A stretch of 64,000 nt of DNA, taken from the NCBI GenBank assembly GCA_945875335.1, contig CAMCKD010000001.1, forward strand, positions 248,001 through 312,000, read 5' to 3'. The DNA is from an uncultured Clostridia bacterium. Its GTDB lineage: Bacteria > Bacillota > Clostridia > Oscillospirales > Oscillospiraceae. A program made the position numbers and the translations under genes. The notes under the pieces are model-generated. The model was not told the origin of the DNA. It saw only the letters and a program-made list of their open reading frames with translations, and did no database searches. Numbering within the stretch: the first letter of the stretch is position 1; every line of letters starts with the position of its first letter. Positions 35,273 through 43,479 of the stretch are shown here, one piece after another.

Positions 35273-35770
35273 TCACCCCGCAAGTATCTCAAAATGAGGA
35301 ATCACTGTGAATTTATTGGCTGCTTTTATAGCAAATACATTGTCATAGTTCTCAAGCATATAAGCATAGAATCCAGAAAACCCAAAGTTTTCATCCGATA
35401 TTGGGTAAGGAAACTCAGTAAATTCCCCTTCAATAAAGAAATCAAAATTGTCGTTATTTCCATGGGAAAAGGTGATGAATCCTTCCGCTCCGTCCAGTTT
35501 TTTCCATGCACGAGGCTCACACCACTGTTTGTAGGTCTGTCCTTCCTTACCACATTTCACAAGTATCTTATCCCCATCATTCTGGAATCGGATATGAAGA
35601 GTAACATCATTTACGCTTTTTCCACCATTATTTGACCAGGATGATGATTTCCGTGCTACTAAATGGACTCCTTTAATCACTGTCGGAATCCACATGGTAG
35701 GCTCCCCTCTTCTCGATACTCTATTGAACAATGTAATTGTCTGGCAATATAAAGAATCCAGAAGTGGCAT
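35273..35770 (-). CDS. Head-tail connector protein (DUF6751-like)
   Basis: About 165 aa from the ATG at 35770, 3 bp after the previous gene's stop, with GGGGAGAG. The TITLFNRVSRRGEPTMWIPT and ISDENFGFSGFYAYMLENYD segments match the DUF6751 phage family as I recall it. Role in head completion inferred from place. Confidence 0.6.
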   Translation of the reverse strand: MPLLDSLYCQTITLFNRVSRRGEPTMWIPTVIKGVHLVARKSSSWSNNGGKSVNDVTLHIRFQNDGDKILVKCGKEGQTYKQWCEPRAWKKLDGAEGFITFSHGNNDNFDFFIEGEFTEFPYPISDENFGFSGFYAYMLENYDNVFAIKAANKFTVIPHFEILAG

Positions 35771-35772
35771 GG

Positions 35773-36201
35773 TCATCTCTCCCCAGAAATGTGAATTGGT
35801 ATAATACACATACGCTGAATCTGCAAGAACTGAGTTCCATATACTGTCATTGCATACTCCGCATTTGGTGATGTATTTCCAGCACCCACACTTGCAAAAC
35901 TAATTGATGTTCCTCCATCTGATACACTCGATGCTGTATAGCTGTTTTTTACTTTTCCGAGTTCTCCCATTCCTGTGTCACCATATCCATTAAGTGACAT
36001 TTTATGGCATATCAGCAGCGCTTTTGCATGAGTATAAAGCTTTCCGAACTGTTTCTTGCTCACTAATGGAGTAACAAAATCATCCCAGAAAGCTATATCC
36101 TCATCACTCACAGTATTAAACTCACCGTGTCCAAGCTGACGGACGATTTTTACGATTTCAGGATTGTGTACAATTCCTTCTGAATTCTGCATCTCATCCA
36201 T
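35773..36201 (-). CDS. Head-tail adaptor (DUF4054-like)
   Basis: 142 aa with the helical VSDEDIAFWDDFVTPLVSKK opening and an ALLICHKMSLNGYG core, then a disordered part and GTQFLQIQRM. Matches the DUF4054 head-tail adaptor family in Firmicute phages. Confidence 0.7.
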   Translation of the reverse strand: MDEMQNSEGIVHNPEIVKIVRQLGHGEFNTVSDEDIAFWDDFVTPLVSKKQFGKLYTHAKALLICHKMSLNGYGDTGMGELGKVKNSYTASSVSDGGTSISFASVGAGNTSPNAEYAMTVYGTQFLQIQRMCIIPIHISGER

Positions 36202-36232
36202 ATTGCTTCCTCACGTTTCTTGCCTACACGAT

Positions 36233-36547
36233 TTACGTTTCCGCAGAATCCTCAGCATTGCTCTCTTCTTTTTCACCCTCTACCGCCTTCGGCTTTCTTC
36301 CTCTTGTTTTAGGCTTTTCTTCGGATGCCTTATCCTCACTCATCTCAGCAAGAATCTCTTTTTTGAGTTCTTCCTTCAAGGCAGCTCTCTCTTCTATGGA
36401 GTTTTCGAGCCTCAACAGCCCCATATCAATGAGCGCTTTCACACTCTCATTCTTGATAATATCCTCATTAACATCCAATGAAGAGTCCGGCATCATATCT
36501 TTTCCGAGAATGCCAATAACCTTTGCAGAAACGTTGATGATTTTCAT
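36233..36547 (-). CDS. Small phage head-region protein with acidic tail
   Basis: 104 aa. The folded start (MKIINVSAKVIGILGKDMMP) is followed by a charged, Lys/Glu-rich tail. Located between capsid gene and adaptors. Function unknown. Confidence 0.55.
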   Translation of the reverse strand: MKIINVSAKVIGILGKDMMPDSSLDVNEDIIKNESVKALIDMGLLRLENSIEERAALKEELKKEILAEMSEDKASEEKPKTRGRKPKAVEGEKEESNAEDSAET

Positions 36548-36588
36548 ATATATAAAACCTCCAAAATCATATAGACAATTGTTTCATG

Positions 36589-36611
36589 GAGGGGCGGAAC
36601 CCCCGCCCCTC
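36589..36611. terminator. Hairpin after the major capsid gene
   Basis: GAGGGGCGG/CCGCCCCTC stem with a 5-nt loop, no T-run. Could lower transcription or protect capsid mRNA from decay. Confidence 0.45.
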
Positions 36612-36620
36612 TCATCTTAT

Positions 36621-36633
36621 TCCATCTGGTTAA
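36621..36633 (-). promoter_or_regulatory. TTAACCAGATGGA element after the capsid gene
   Basis: The same 13-nt element seen in early operon leaders, here directly after the capsid gene stop and before the hairpin. No sigma-A promoter of the shared type precedes it. Confidence 0.5.
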
Positions 36634-36649
36634 TTAGATGGCAAAAAAA

Positions 36650-37684
36650 TCAGGAAACTCCGACTGCAATCAGGCAGCTCATGGGGTAATACACAATCAT
36701 GCCAGCCACACGAGCCTCGCAGGGAATAACAGTCTCCAGATTCCGTACCTGGAGCTGATGCTGCTTGAAGGGCATGGGAATCTCCAGGGTCAACTTCAAG
36801 GGGTCATTCTTAAACAGGAACGCCACGCCCTTGTTCTGGGCTGCATAGGGGTTGGTATCGGTAGAATCATTGTCCAGCTCGGCGGCGGGAACGACATTCT
36901 TGATATAGGGAGACTTCGCCAGCAGGAAGCTCAGGACAGTCTCTCCAGTCTCACCCAGTCTGCGAGTAGCCAAATCCATATAGACATCCGCAGGGACGCA
37001 AAGGGTATCAGGCCGTTCGACGTGCTTGGTGGTACGGGAAACCTGAGCTGCCATGCCGTTTACATCAGCCAGGATTTCATCAGGAGTCTTATCCACCCAC
37101 TTGGTAGAAGTTTTTGCGGCAGCATTGGGCAGGGTATACAGGGGGATATTCTGTCCAACAGACAAAACGCCCAGAATACCATGGTTCTCATCACCAGCCC
37201 AAGCAAGCTTGTTGGTGGTGTTGTCAATCTGGTAACGGGCAGCTTCACCCTTCCGGGAATCCAGAGACTTACCAGTCAGCCGAGAAGCTCTCATTTCCTG
37301 AACGGAGTAGCCGTAGCTATCACCAATAGACCGAATCTGGGCGGTGCTGGGCTTTCCAGTCACATCGGCACGGGGCAGGTCAGTGCTGTAATTGTCGATG
37401 ATTTTCGCCAGACCAGACTTGTCATAAGTGTAGTAGGTGATAGTCTCAGCACCTTCATCCGCCTCATTGGAAATGGGGAAGAGATTCAGGGCAGTCAGTT
37501 CGGGGTACTGGACATCATAGCTCTTCTGCTTTACATGGTCCAGCTCCCGGGCAAAAAACACAGATGCGGAATCAACAGAATCAAACCGAGAACCAGCTGA
37601 TTCCATAATGGCACCAGGAATGGAGCTGTTGCGAAGCGCACGGGCTTCAGCAGCATCGTAATGGGTATGAGTAGTTTTAGGCAT
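36650..37684 (-). CDS. Major capsid protein (DUF2184 type)
   Basis: 344 aa. TARQRxx-like helix NSSIPGAIMESAGSRFDSVD, then ELTALNLFPISNEADEGAET and GYSVQEMRAS, the hallmarks of DUF2184 capsid proteins with an HK97-type fold. AAAGGAGG ahead, and a GC-rich codon set unlike the surrounding genes, as expected for very high expression. Preceded by protease/scaffold and decoration genes. Confidence 0.85.
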   Translation of the reverse strand: MPKTTHTHYDAAEARALRNSSIPGAIMESAGSRFDSVDSASVFFARELDHVKQKSYDVQYPELTALNLFPISNEADEGAETITYYTYDKSGLAKIIDNYSTDLPRADVTGKPSTAQIRSIGDSYGYSVQEMRASRLTGKSLDSRKGEAARYQIDNTTNKLAWAGDENHGILGVLSVGQNIPLYTLPNAAAKTSTKWVDKTPDEILADVNGMAAQVSRTTKHVERPDTLCVPADVYMDLATRRLGETGETVLSFLLAKSPYIKNVVPAAELDNDSTDTNPYAAQNKGVAFLFKNDPLKLTLEIPMPFKQHQLQVRNLETVIPCEARVAGMIVYYPMSCLIAVGVS

Positions 37685-37703
37685 ATTCTATGTCCTCCTT
37701 TAC

Positions 37704-38192
37704 TTAGTTTGCAACGTTGAACAGCTCAACAGCCGCAATGTGGTTGGTTGCATCCATAGAGCCAAGGAACCGACCCTTGATTGCAACATTTTCAGATGCT
37801 TCATTGGTGAAATAACCAGCCTGTTCGCCGCTCTTCAACATATAGACAGCATCGCCATATGCCGGAGTAGCGGAATCCGCAACCCGGACATAAATGCGGC
37901 CATACCGCATAACACCAACGGTTGCATTCTTCTTGATGACAACCTTACCGTCCAGGTCGTACTCAGTAGTACGGCGATTGGTCACAACACCCTCGAACTT
38001 GCCTGCAACGGCTCCAGAATCAGGAACCTTTACAGTCTTACCGGGCTTTGCACCAGTGATAACACCGATGCCGAATGCCATGCCGGATTCATTTTCATTG
38101 GTGAAGGAATCAATCACATAGGGAGCCAGGTCGATGATTCCACCTGCTTCACCAATAGTAGTAGAAAAATTGTAAGTAGTCTGAACACTCAT
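37704..38192 (-). CDS. Capsid decoration / structural cement protein (Gp24-like)
   Basis: 162 aa of beta structure (GIGVITGAKPGKTVKVPDSG; YGRIYVRVADSATPAYGDAV). Matches the DUF2190/Gp24-like cement proteins found between protease and capsid genes; it would stabilise expanded heads. Confidence 0.75.
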   Translation of the reverse strand: MSVQTTYNFSTTIGEAGGIIDLAPYVIDSFTNENESGMAFGIGVITGAKPGKTVKVPDSGAVAGKFEGVVTNRRTTEYDLDGKVVIKKNATVGVMRYGRIYVRVADSATPAYGDAVYMLKSGEQAGYFTNEASENVAIKGRFLGSMDATNHIAAVELFNVAN

Positions 38193-38194
38193 TG

Positions 38195-39766
38195 TTAATC
38201 CTCCTTATTCTTGTTCATTCTTGAAATCATACGCTGGCGGGCGTTCTCGGAAGAATCCTTATCCTGAGCGGAATCCATGCGCTTATCCTTATTGAACATC
38301 TGACGCTTTTGATACTCAACGCTCTTATAGGTTTTGGCTTCGGCACACGCCATCTCAAACATGGCATTGATATAAGCATCAGACTTACCATCCAGGCGGA
38401 CACCAGGACGGATAGCCTTAATAATGGCTTTCTTCGCTTTTCGGACAGGCATTGCATCAATACCATCAAGATTGAGCTTTTCACCCACAACACCGATCTG
38501 GATTCTCTCACGAATGAGCTTGTCAACAGAATCAGTATTCATTTTCAGCTCTTCCTTCTCAGGAACATCGCTCTCATCCTCTTCCATATCCTCAGGAGTT
38601 TCACCCTCAGTCTGCTCACCAGGAATCATTTCGGTGTCCTCTTCCTCACCGGACATCATTACCTCATCATCTGCATCGCATTTTTTGGAAGTACCGCAAG
38701 CATCAGCCTTCAGTTTATCCAGCTTGTTAATGGGGTCATCACACTCATCTCCAGCAGTCTGAGCGCCTTCCTGGGGCTTCTGGCTGTTGAATTCACGCTC
38801 TGCAAGCAGCGTGTCAATGATGTCGAAGAGCTTGCTCATATCTTCATCCATCTGAGCAATCACCTTCTTGTCTTCGCTTTCCTCGCTAGAAGAAGTCACA
38901 GCTGCCGCTTCCTGTGAGGTCTGAGCGGGAACTGACTGAGCCTTTTCAGGTACAGTCTCCCCAGTCATTTCCTCGTCATCAGCATCCTTCTCGACTTCCT
39001 TTGCAGGAATTTCAGATTCCTCAACGGGATTCTGGTCGGGATTCTGAACAGGAGTACCCTCTTCCATCGGGAGGTTCTTTTCCTCTTCAGCGTCCTTTTT
39101 TGCTTTTACACGTTCAGCTCGACGAGCCTTATACTCTTCGATTGCCTGGTTAAACTCCTCAGGGCTGAGAACGCTATCGGCTCTGGAAGTCTTCTTGGTT
39201 TTTGCCATCAACTTAACTCCTTTCGGCAAATATTTATCACGGCTGTCAATATTCAACCGTGCTTGGTCACCTGCTCTGGCCTCTTGAACCAAAGCAAGAT
39301 GATTCACAACAATATTTCTTTGGATTGCATCATAATGCTGCCCATTCCACTCCCCAGGAGTTTCCTCCAAATCGAGGTTATAACCCAAAGAAAGTTCCTT
39401 GTACCCACAACGCTTCATTTCATCCGTGTCATGGATAACAATTTCACAACGCACATCATCTCCACTTCGATACCCTTCGCTGAGAATTGTGCCTATCGTA
39501 TTTTCAGATACATTGTTTTTGTTAATCAATCCAGCATCGTGAGTTACAATCACAGGACGCCCCTTATATGATGCAAGGCTTTTCGGGGAGAATACTTCCT
39601 CAGGAAGCCTCAACTCTCTCCGAACACTTCCATCTTCATTGTGATACTCAAATATTCCGGTTGACGTAACAATTGGCCTGTCTATCAAATATCCTTCGGG
39701 CGTAAAAAAAGTCTGGTTCAGCGGTAAGCTGTCCAGACGTAGTACCCTTTTCAATTCAAGCGGCAT
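38195..39766 (-). CDS. Prohead protease (DUF2213) fused to acidic scaffold
   Basis: 523 aa. Residues 1-170 are the DUF2213 protease domain, with PVIVTHDAGL, CGYKELSLGYN and NHLALVQEARAG. Residues 185-400 are low-complexity, strongly acidic (EEDTEMIPGEQTEGETPEDM), followed by a helical end. A protease-scaffold fusion that builds and then cleaves the procapsid core. Overlaps the next gene by one base. Confidence 0.8.
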   Translation of the reverse strand: MPLELKRVLRLDSLPLNQTFFTPEGYLIDRPIVTSTGIFEYHNEDGSVRRELRLPEEVFSPKSLASYKGRPVIVTHDAGLINKNNVSENTIGTILSEGYRSGDDVRCEIVIHDTDEMKRCGYKELSLGYNLDLEETPGEWNGQHYDAIQRNIVVNHLALVQEARAGDQARLNIDSRDKYLPKGVKLMAKTKKTSRADSVLSPEEFNQAIEEYKARRAERVKAKKDAEEEKNLPMEEGTPVQNPDQNPVEESEIPAKEVEKDADDEEMTGETVPEKAQSVPAQTSQEAAAVTSSSEESEDKKVIAQMDEDMSKLFDIIDTLLAEREFNSQKPQEGAQTAGDECDDPINKLDKLKADACGTSKKCDADDEVMMSGEEEDTEMIPGEQTEGETPEDMEEDESDVPEKEELKMNTDSVDKLIRERIQIGVVGEKLNLDGIDAMPVRKAKKAIIKAIRPGVRLDGKSDAYINAMFEMACAEAKTYKSVEYQKRQMFNKDKRMDSAQDKDSSENARQRMISRMNKNKED

Positions 39767-40047
39767 TATTCATCTTCCTCTCTTATGGGGTTCTCTATTT
39801 CTTCTTCCAGTTTTGAGTCTAACTCCCCAGGTCCAAATACGCTATCCCCATTCATCTCAGCTCCATCAGAAATCAGTTTTGTCATTTCCAGAGTGAGCAT
39901 CTGTGCATGAGTGATACAATCAAGCAAAATGGTTTCATACACTTCAGAGGTACATCCATTATCAATTGCACAAGCAGCAGCAGATATTGTTTCCAATGTC
40001 TTTGATAACTGATTTCCTGCCGATACAATCATTTTTACATTTATCAT
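39766..40047 (-). CDS. Small acidic head-region protein
   Basis: 93 aa, helical, very acidic end (ELDSKLEEEIENPIREEDE). Contains CAIDNGCTSEVYETILLDCI. Between SPKEVW protein and protease. Not recognised. Confidence 0.5.
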   Translation of the reverse strand: MINVKMIVSAGNQLSKTLETISAAACAIDNGCTSEVYETILLDCITHAQMLTLEMTKLISDGAEMNGDSVFGPGELDSKLEEEIENPIREEDE

Positions 40048-40049
40048 TC

Positions 40050-40319
40050 TTATCCCCCCTTTTTAATATTTCCCCTGTCATTTTTACGAATTAGGGATGC
40101 TTTTGCAATCTGTTTACCTGTTTTTCCTTCCGTGAGAGCTTTATAGGCTGCCTTTGGAGAATACCCCATTTTTTTGAGAATTTTCCATACTTCTTTTGGA
40201 GAAAGCCCCTTCGTATCTATTCCCTCACCTTTTGCAATTCCATATGGAATCGTGGTATTTCCATCCATTCTTTTTTTATGCCTCTCCCGTATCTCATTCA
40301 CTGATTCTAATTCAAGCAT
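40050..40319 (-). CDS. Standalone GIDTxGLSPKEVW-module protein
   Basis: 89 aa. Residues 20-65 (TIPYGIAKGEGIDTKGLSPK onward) match the N-terminal modules of the two ADP-ribosyltransferases and the alarmone-synthetase-like protein. Nothing else is present except a short charged tail. It lies between the MuF gene and the scaffold/protease. It may be an adaptor that occupies or defines the binding site for the module in the head, or a remnant of an effector. Both are inference. Confidence 0.75.
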   Translation of the reverse strand: MLELESVNEIRERHKKRMDGNTTIPYGIAKGEGIDTKGLSPKEVWKILKKMGYSPKAAYKALTEGKTGKQIAKASLIRKNDRGNIKKGG

Positions 40320-40325
40320 ATCTCG

Positions 40326-41168
40326 TTACTCCTTTCGGAAATTAAAGACTGGAATTGCAATACATCTACACCGATAATCTTCACCAGGATGACATCTTCT
40401 TCCATCCATAATTTTGACTTTCCCTGGACCAATATGCCATATTTCAGGAGGGTCATTCCAGGAAAAAATCTTCCCATGAAAAGACTTATGGCACTCTCTG
40501 ACAATGCTGTCATTCTTTGTCATCCACATATAGTCATTGGCACCGTAATCTTGACAATGAGCCTTTTCTATCGTTGTGTTCAGTCGTGCAACCTGGTCTT
40601 TACTGGCTTGCTTTGCATGAGATATAGTCTGCTTCATTACCGACTGCATCTCTTTGGCAATTTGAGCTGGTGATTCTCCCCTTTTTATCCCATATTGTAT
40701 CGTACTCTTCATTCTATCGACCGAGGACTCCACAATATCGCTTGCCATTTTCTTGTTTTGTTCTATCCAGTCATTTATGATTTTCTCATAGAACTCCTTA
40801 TTGTAATGCTCTTTATCTGGAGTAACGCCAATCGTCTTTTTCATTACTTTCGTCCATTGCTGAAGCGAATGCTTCTGGACTTTATTTGCAATTCCAGAAA
40901 CCATTGTCTCAAAGACAGAATTTGCTATCCTCTTCACGGCATCATTCAATATTTTCTTACATAATTTGTCAATAAGGTTGTTCTTTGCATCAAATCTTGA
41001 ATCTGTATTATATGAATCCTCGCATATCCTTTTTACTTCCGGCAAATTTTCTTTTACGATCCTATTAAACTCTTTCATATACAAGGAGGCTATGCGCTCA
41101 TATTCTCGTTCTGCACTATTGGGATATGTCGGCGTGTATTTTGAAACAACATACTTGCTGTTTTTCAT
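40326..41168 (-). CDS. Phage head morphogenesis protein, MuF/SPP1 gp7-like
   Basis: 280 aa from the ATG at 41168, with GAGG. Helical N-terminus, then the MuF core: MWMTKNDSIVRECHKSF and GRRCHPGEDYRCRCIAIPV with conserved Cys/His. A few copies enter the head with the portal. In other phages MuF proteins carry fused toxins; here the toxin-like domains are encoded by separate genes between it and the portal. Confidence 0.85.
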   Translation of the reverse strand: MKNSKYVVSKYTPTYPNSAEREYERIASLYMKEFNRIVKENLPEVKRICEDSYNTDSRFDAKNNLIDKLCKKILNDAVKRIANSVFETMVSGIANKVQKHSLQQWTKVMKKTIGVTPDKEHYNKEFYEKIINDWIEQNKKMASDIVESSVDRMKSTIQYGIKRGESPAQIAKEMQSVMKQTISHAKQASKDQVARLNTTIEKAHCQDYGANDYMWMTKNDSIVRECHKSFHGKIFSWNDPPEIWHIGPGKVKIMDGRRCHPGEDYRCRCIAIPVFNFRKE

Positions 41169-41179
41169 ATTCACATCCT

Positions 41180-41392
41180 CTACTCATCCTGTTTCATGTT
41201 TTCAGCAAGCATATATAACAATGACGCAGAGAGAACTCCTTGTTTATGAATTTCATCCAGCAGGGCATCTGTCAATGTTTCTCTCATGCCGGATTCATCA
41301 TATGCTATATAATCCCCACATAATTGAGAGATAGTTTTCCCGGTTTCCTCGATATGCTCCCTCAGCGTAATAATTTCATCTTGATACTTCAT
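41180..41392 (-). CDS. Small acidic phage protein
   Basis: 70 aa, helical and acidic (MKYQDEIITLREHIEETGKT start). Immediately before MuF. Not recognised; small acidic proteins here could be inhibitors of a neighbour, but nothing shows it. Confidence 0.55.
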   Translation of the reverse strand: MKYQDEIITLREHIEETGKTISQLCGDYIAYDESGMRETLTDALLDEIHKQGVLSASLLYMLAENMKQDE

Positions 41393-41409
41393 ATATGCTT
41401 ACTCCTAAC

Positions 41410-41589
41410 TTATTTCGACTTCCCATATTTATCTCGTCTAAAGGTGTCCTTCCACCCATAGAACTTATCCCGCTCAACCAGATCAACATCACAGTTGTGC
41501 TTGCATTTTTTGTTACGGAACGAACATAAACAAACCGTTTTTCCGTCCACGATTTTTATATATACCTTTATCTTTTCTTTCGTTTCCAT
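41410..41589 (-). CDS. Small basic Cys-containing protein
   Basis: 59 aa (METKEKIKVYIKIVDGKTVC start) with CLCSFRNKKCKHNC, a possible zinc-binding knuckle, and a Lys-rich end. It begins 21 bp after the terminator of the HD gene. Not recognised. Confidence 0.55.
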   Translation of the reverse strand: METKEKIKVYIKIVDGKTVCLCSFRNKKCKHNCDVDLVERDKFYGWKDTFRRDKYGKSK

Positions 41590-41609
41590 AACAAATCCCT
41601 CTGCATATC

Positions 41610-41640
41610 AAAAGAGCAGCCTCATTTCTCGAAGCTGCTC
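41610..41640 (-). terminator. Terminator after HD hydrolase gene
   Basis: Minus strand GAGCAGC/GCTGCTC stem with TTTTGAT after it. Makes the HD gene a single-gene unit together with its own promoter. Confidence 0.75.
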
Positions 41641-41655
41641 TCACATAATATGTAA

Positions 41656-42075
41656 TTAAAACGACGCCAGAAAATCCAACGCTTTCTTGTATTTCTCTAC
41701 CCTCATCCTATCCCAATCCGTCACCACAGGAAGTCTGCTCAGATCCATATTGTGTTTTAGGTCAGCAATCTTTACTTCCCTGGCAATTTCATTGGTTGCA
41801 ACTCTTCGCACATACGCCTCATAGGATTCTCCCATTGCATGGGTCAAACATTCGAGTGCATCTCCTATCTCATCTCCAAACAGTACCCGAAGAGACGGAA
41901 CGGTAATATTACTGTCCTCAGCAACATCATGAAGTAACGCCACAATCTTTGCTTCATCAGAACTCACATTTTTGGAAACGGTCAGGGGATGTATGATGTA
42001 TGGCTTCCCTGCTTTATCCTTCTGGTATGCGTGTGCTCGTTTAGCAATTTCATAAGCAAGGTCATAGCTCGTCAT
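41656..42075 (-). CDS. HD-domain protein, ppGpp hydrolase (SAH/MESH1)-like
   Basis: 139 aa, HD only, no synthetase part. Motifs are intact: HAYQKDKAGKPYIIHPL (H29), VALLHDVAEDS (H49, D50, E53, D54), and EVKIADLKHNMD. They match small alarmone hydrolases that cleave (p)ppGpp and, in toxin systems, (pp)pApp. It is unusual in having its own strong promoter and terminator inside a head-gene operon, so it is expected to be made in the lysogen. A likely antidote to the alarmone-synthetase-like effector 4.5 kb upstream; that pairing is inference. Confidence 0.8.
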   Translation of the reverse strand: MTSYDLAYEIAKRAHAYQKDKAGKPYIIHPLTVSKNVSSDEAKIVALLHDVAEDSNITVPSLRVLFGDEIGDALECLTHAMGESYEAYVRRVATNEIAREVKIADLKHNMDLSRLPVVTDWDRMRVEKYKKALDFLASF

Positions 42076-42130
42076 ATTACACCCATCTCCTTATGTCTAT
42101 CAGTTTCTTTTCTCACAGTTTCCCTTGTAA

Positions 42131-42159
42131 ATTATATCACAATATTTTCATATTGTCAA
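42131..42159 (-). promoter_or_regulatory. Sigma-A promoter of the HD hydrolase gene
   Basis: Minus strand TTGACA (42159-42154), 17 bp, TATAAT (42136-42131) preceded by TGTGA. Same sequence type as the early operon promoters, but the leader lacks the TTAACCAGATGG element. Confidence 0.85.
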
Positions 42160-42170
42160 TATCTCCTTAA

Positions 42171-43448
42171 TTACCACCCGTATTGCCGTTTCAATTCTTT
42201 CAAATCCTTCGGTTTTTGGGATGTTACAGCAACATCGATGTAAATCTTCATTGCATCACGCCTTGCCCGAATGATTTGGAACTGCGTCCCTCTTTGCAAG
42301 ATGGTTTCATCTTCATTTGAGAAACTGCTTTGCATTTCTTCACCATCCCAATCAATGCCACTTCCATTCCCATTTTCAGACCAAGGCTCTGCGTATATCG
42401 CCTTTGTCCCCTTAGGACATAACACACGCATTTGTACTGGACTGCTTGTAAAACCTGTCCCAGAAGATGAACCACAAGAACTGAACCCCTCATTTGTACC
42501 AGTAAGCCCAACAAGATCTTCTGCATCCATCATGGACACATCATCTTTTGTCAGTCCAAACATGGAAGCAAATCCGCCATTACCCACTCCACGATATAGA
42601 ACCGTGTCTCGACTGAGTTCAGACTTGTGTATGGCATCAGTCATGTTTTGGATGTTTTCTTCCTGCGAACTAAATACATTATTCTTTCCTACAAGCGAGT
42701 TATTTATATCTTCATATGCAATCCCAGTATATTCATACAGGCTATTTTTCTGACCTTTGGGCAAACTTTTCCAGGTGTCTCCACACTCTTCCCGAAGTGC
42801 TTCATCAGCTTCTCGTGCGTTGGAATATTTTCTGGCACCCTCAAATTGCCCCATTCGTTCTTCAACCTGTACCATGATTTCATCATTGGTAGCTGCGTTT
42901 TTGCCTTTTGTTTTATCTTTTACTTCTTCCTTAGAATGCTCTACAAATCTTGCATTGACCTTCCCTTTGGCTCCCTGTATTACAGCTCCAGCATCATATG
43001 CAGCAACTTTTTCTCCGTTCTCATCCAATAACTTACCAGGAATGGCTGTTTTGGTGTATTTGAAACTATCACCATATTTGTCAATTCCAGATATAACTGT
43101 TCCTTCCTCTAGCTTATACAAATCATCTACAGAAAGGTTATATCCACTGAATTCATAGGAGCCATCTTCCTTCGGCTTCATCATACTACTCTGAATGATT
43201 GCTTTCATTGGGTAAGAAATATCTTTTGAACCTGATCTTTCTTTCACCTTTTCTGTTATCTGGCTCCCACTTTCCCCACTTTCCAATGAACTAAATGCCT
43301 CATATGGATATACGTCATATTCTTTTAATACTTCCCAAACCTCTTTGGGAGACAAACCTTCCACATTGAGGCCTAGCCCCATTGCTAAACCATAGGGGAG
43401 CTTTGTATTTCCATCATCGGTTCGTATATATACTTTGTTCTTCTCCAT
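42171..43448 (-). CDS. ADP-ribosyltransferase effector 2 with SPKEVW module
   Basis: 425 aa from the ATG at 43448, with GGGGGAGA. Residues 13-55 are the shared module (NTKLPYGLAMGLGLNVEGLS onward). The C-terminal ~200 residues are an ADP-ribosyltransferase exoenzyme domain: LYRGVG (R286), GFSSCG (S323-S324), and NEDETILQRG with the ExE pair E379/E381, the R-S-E set of arginine-type enzymes. The last 142 residues align without gaps to effector 1, ending in the same LK..YGW. It transfers ADP-ribose from NAD to an unknown host protein. Confidence 0.85.
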   Translation of the reverse strand: MEKNKVYIRTDDGNTKLPYGLAMGLGLNVEGLSPKEVWEVLKEYDVYPYEAFSSLESGESGSQITEKVKERSGSKDISYPMKAIIQSSMMKPKEDGSYEFSGYNLSVDDLYKLEEGTVISGIDKYGDSFKYTKTAIPGKLLDENGEKVAAYDAGAVIQGAKGKVNARFVEHSKEEVKDKTKGKNAATNDEIMVQVEERMGQFEGARKYSNAREADEALREECGDTWKSLPKGQKNSLYEYTGIAYEDINNSLVGKNNVFSSQEENIQNMTDAIHKSELSRDTVLYRGVGNGGFASMFGLTKDDVSMMDAEDLVGLTGTNEGFSSCGSSSGTGFTSSPVQMRVLCPKGTKAIYAEPWSENGNGSGIDWDGEEMQSSFSNEDETILQRGTQFQIIRARRDAMKIYIDVAVTSQKPKDLKELKRQYGW

Positions 43449-43479
43449 AATACATTGTCTCCCCCTTATTTGTTTTTTC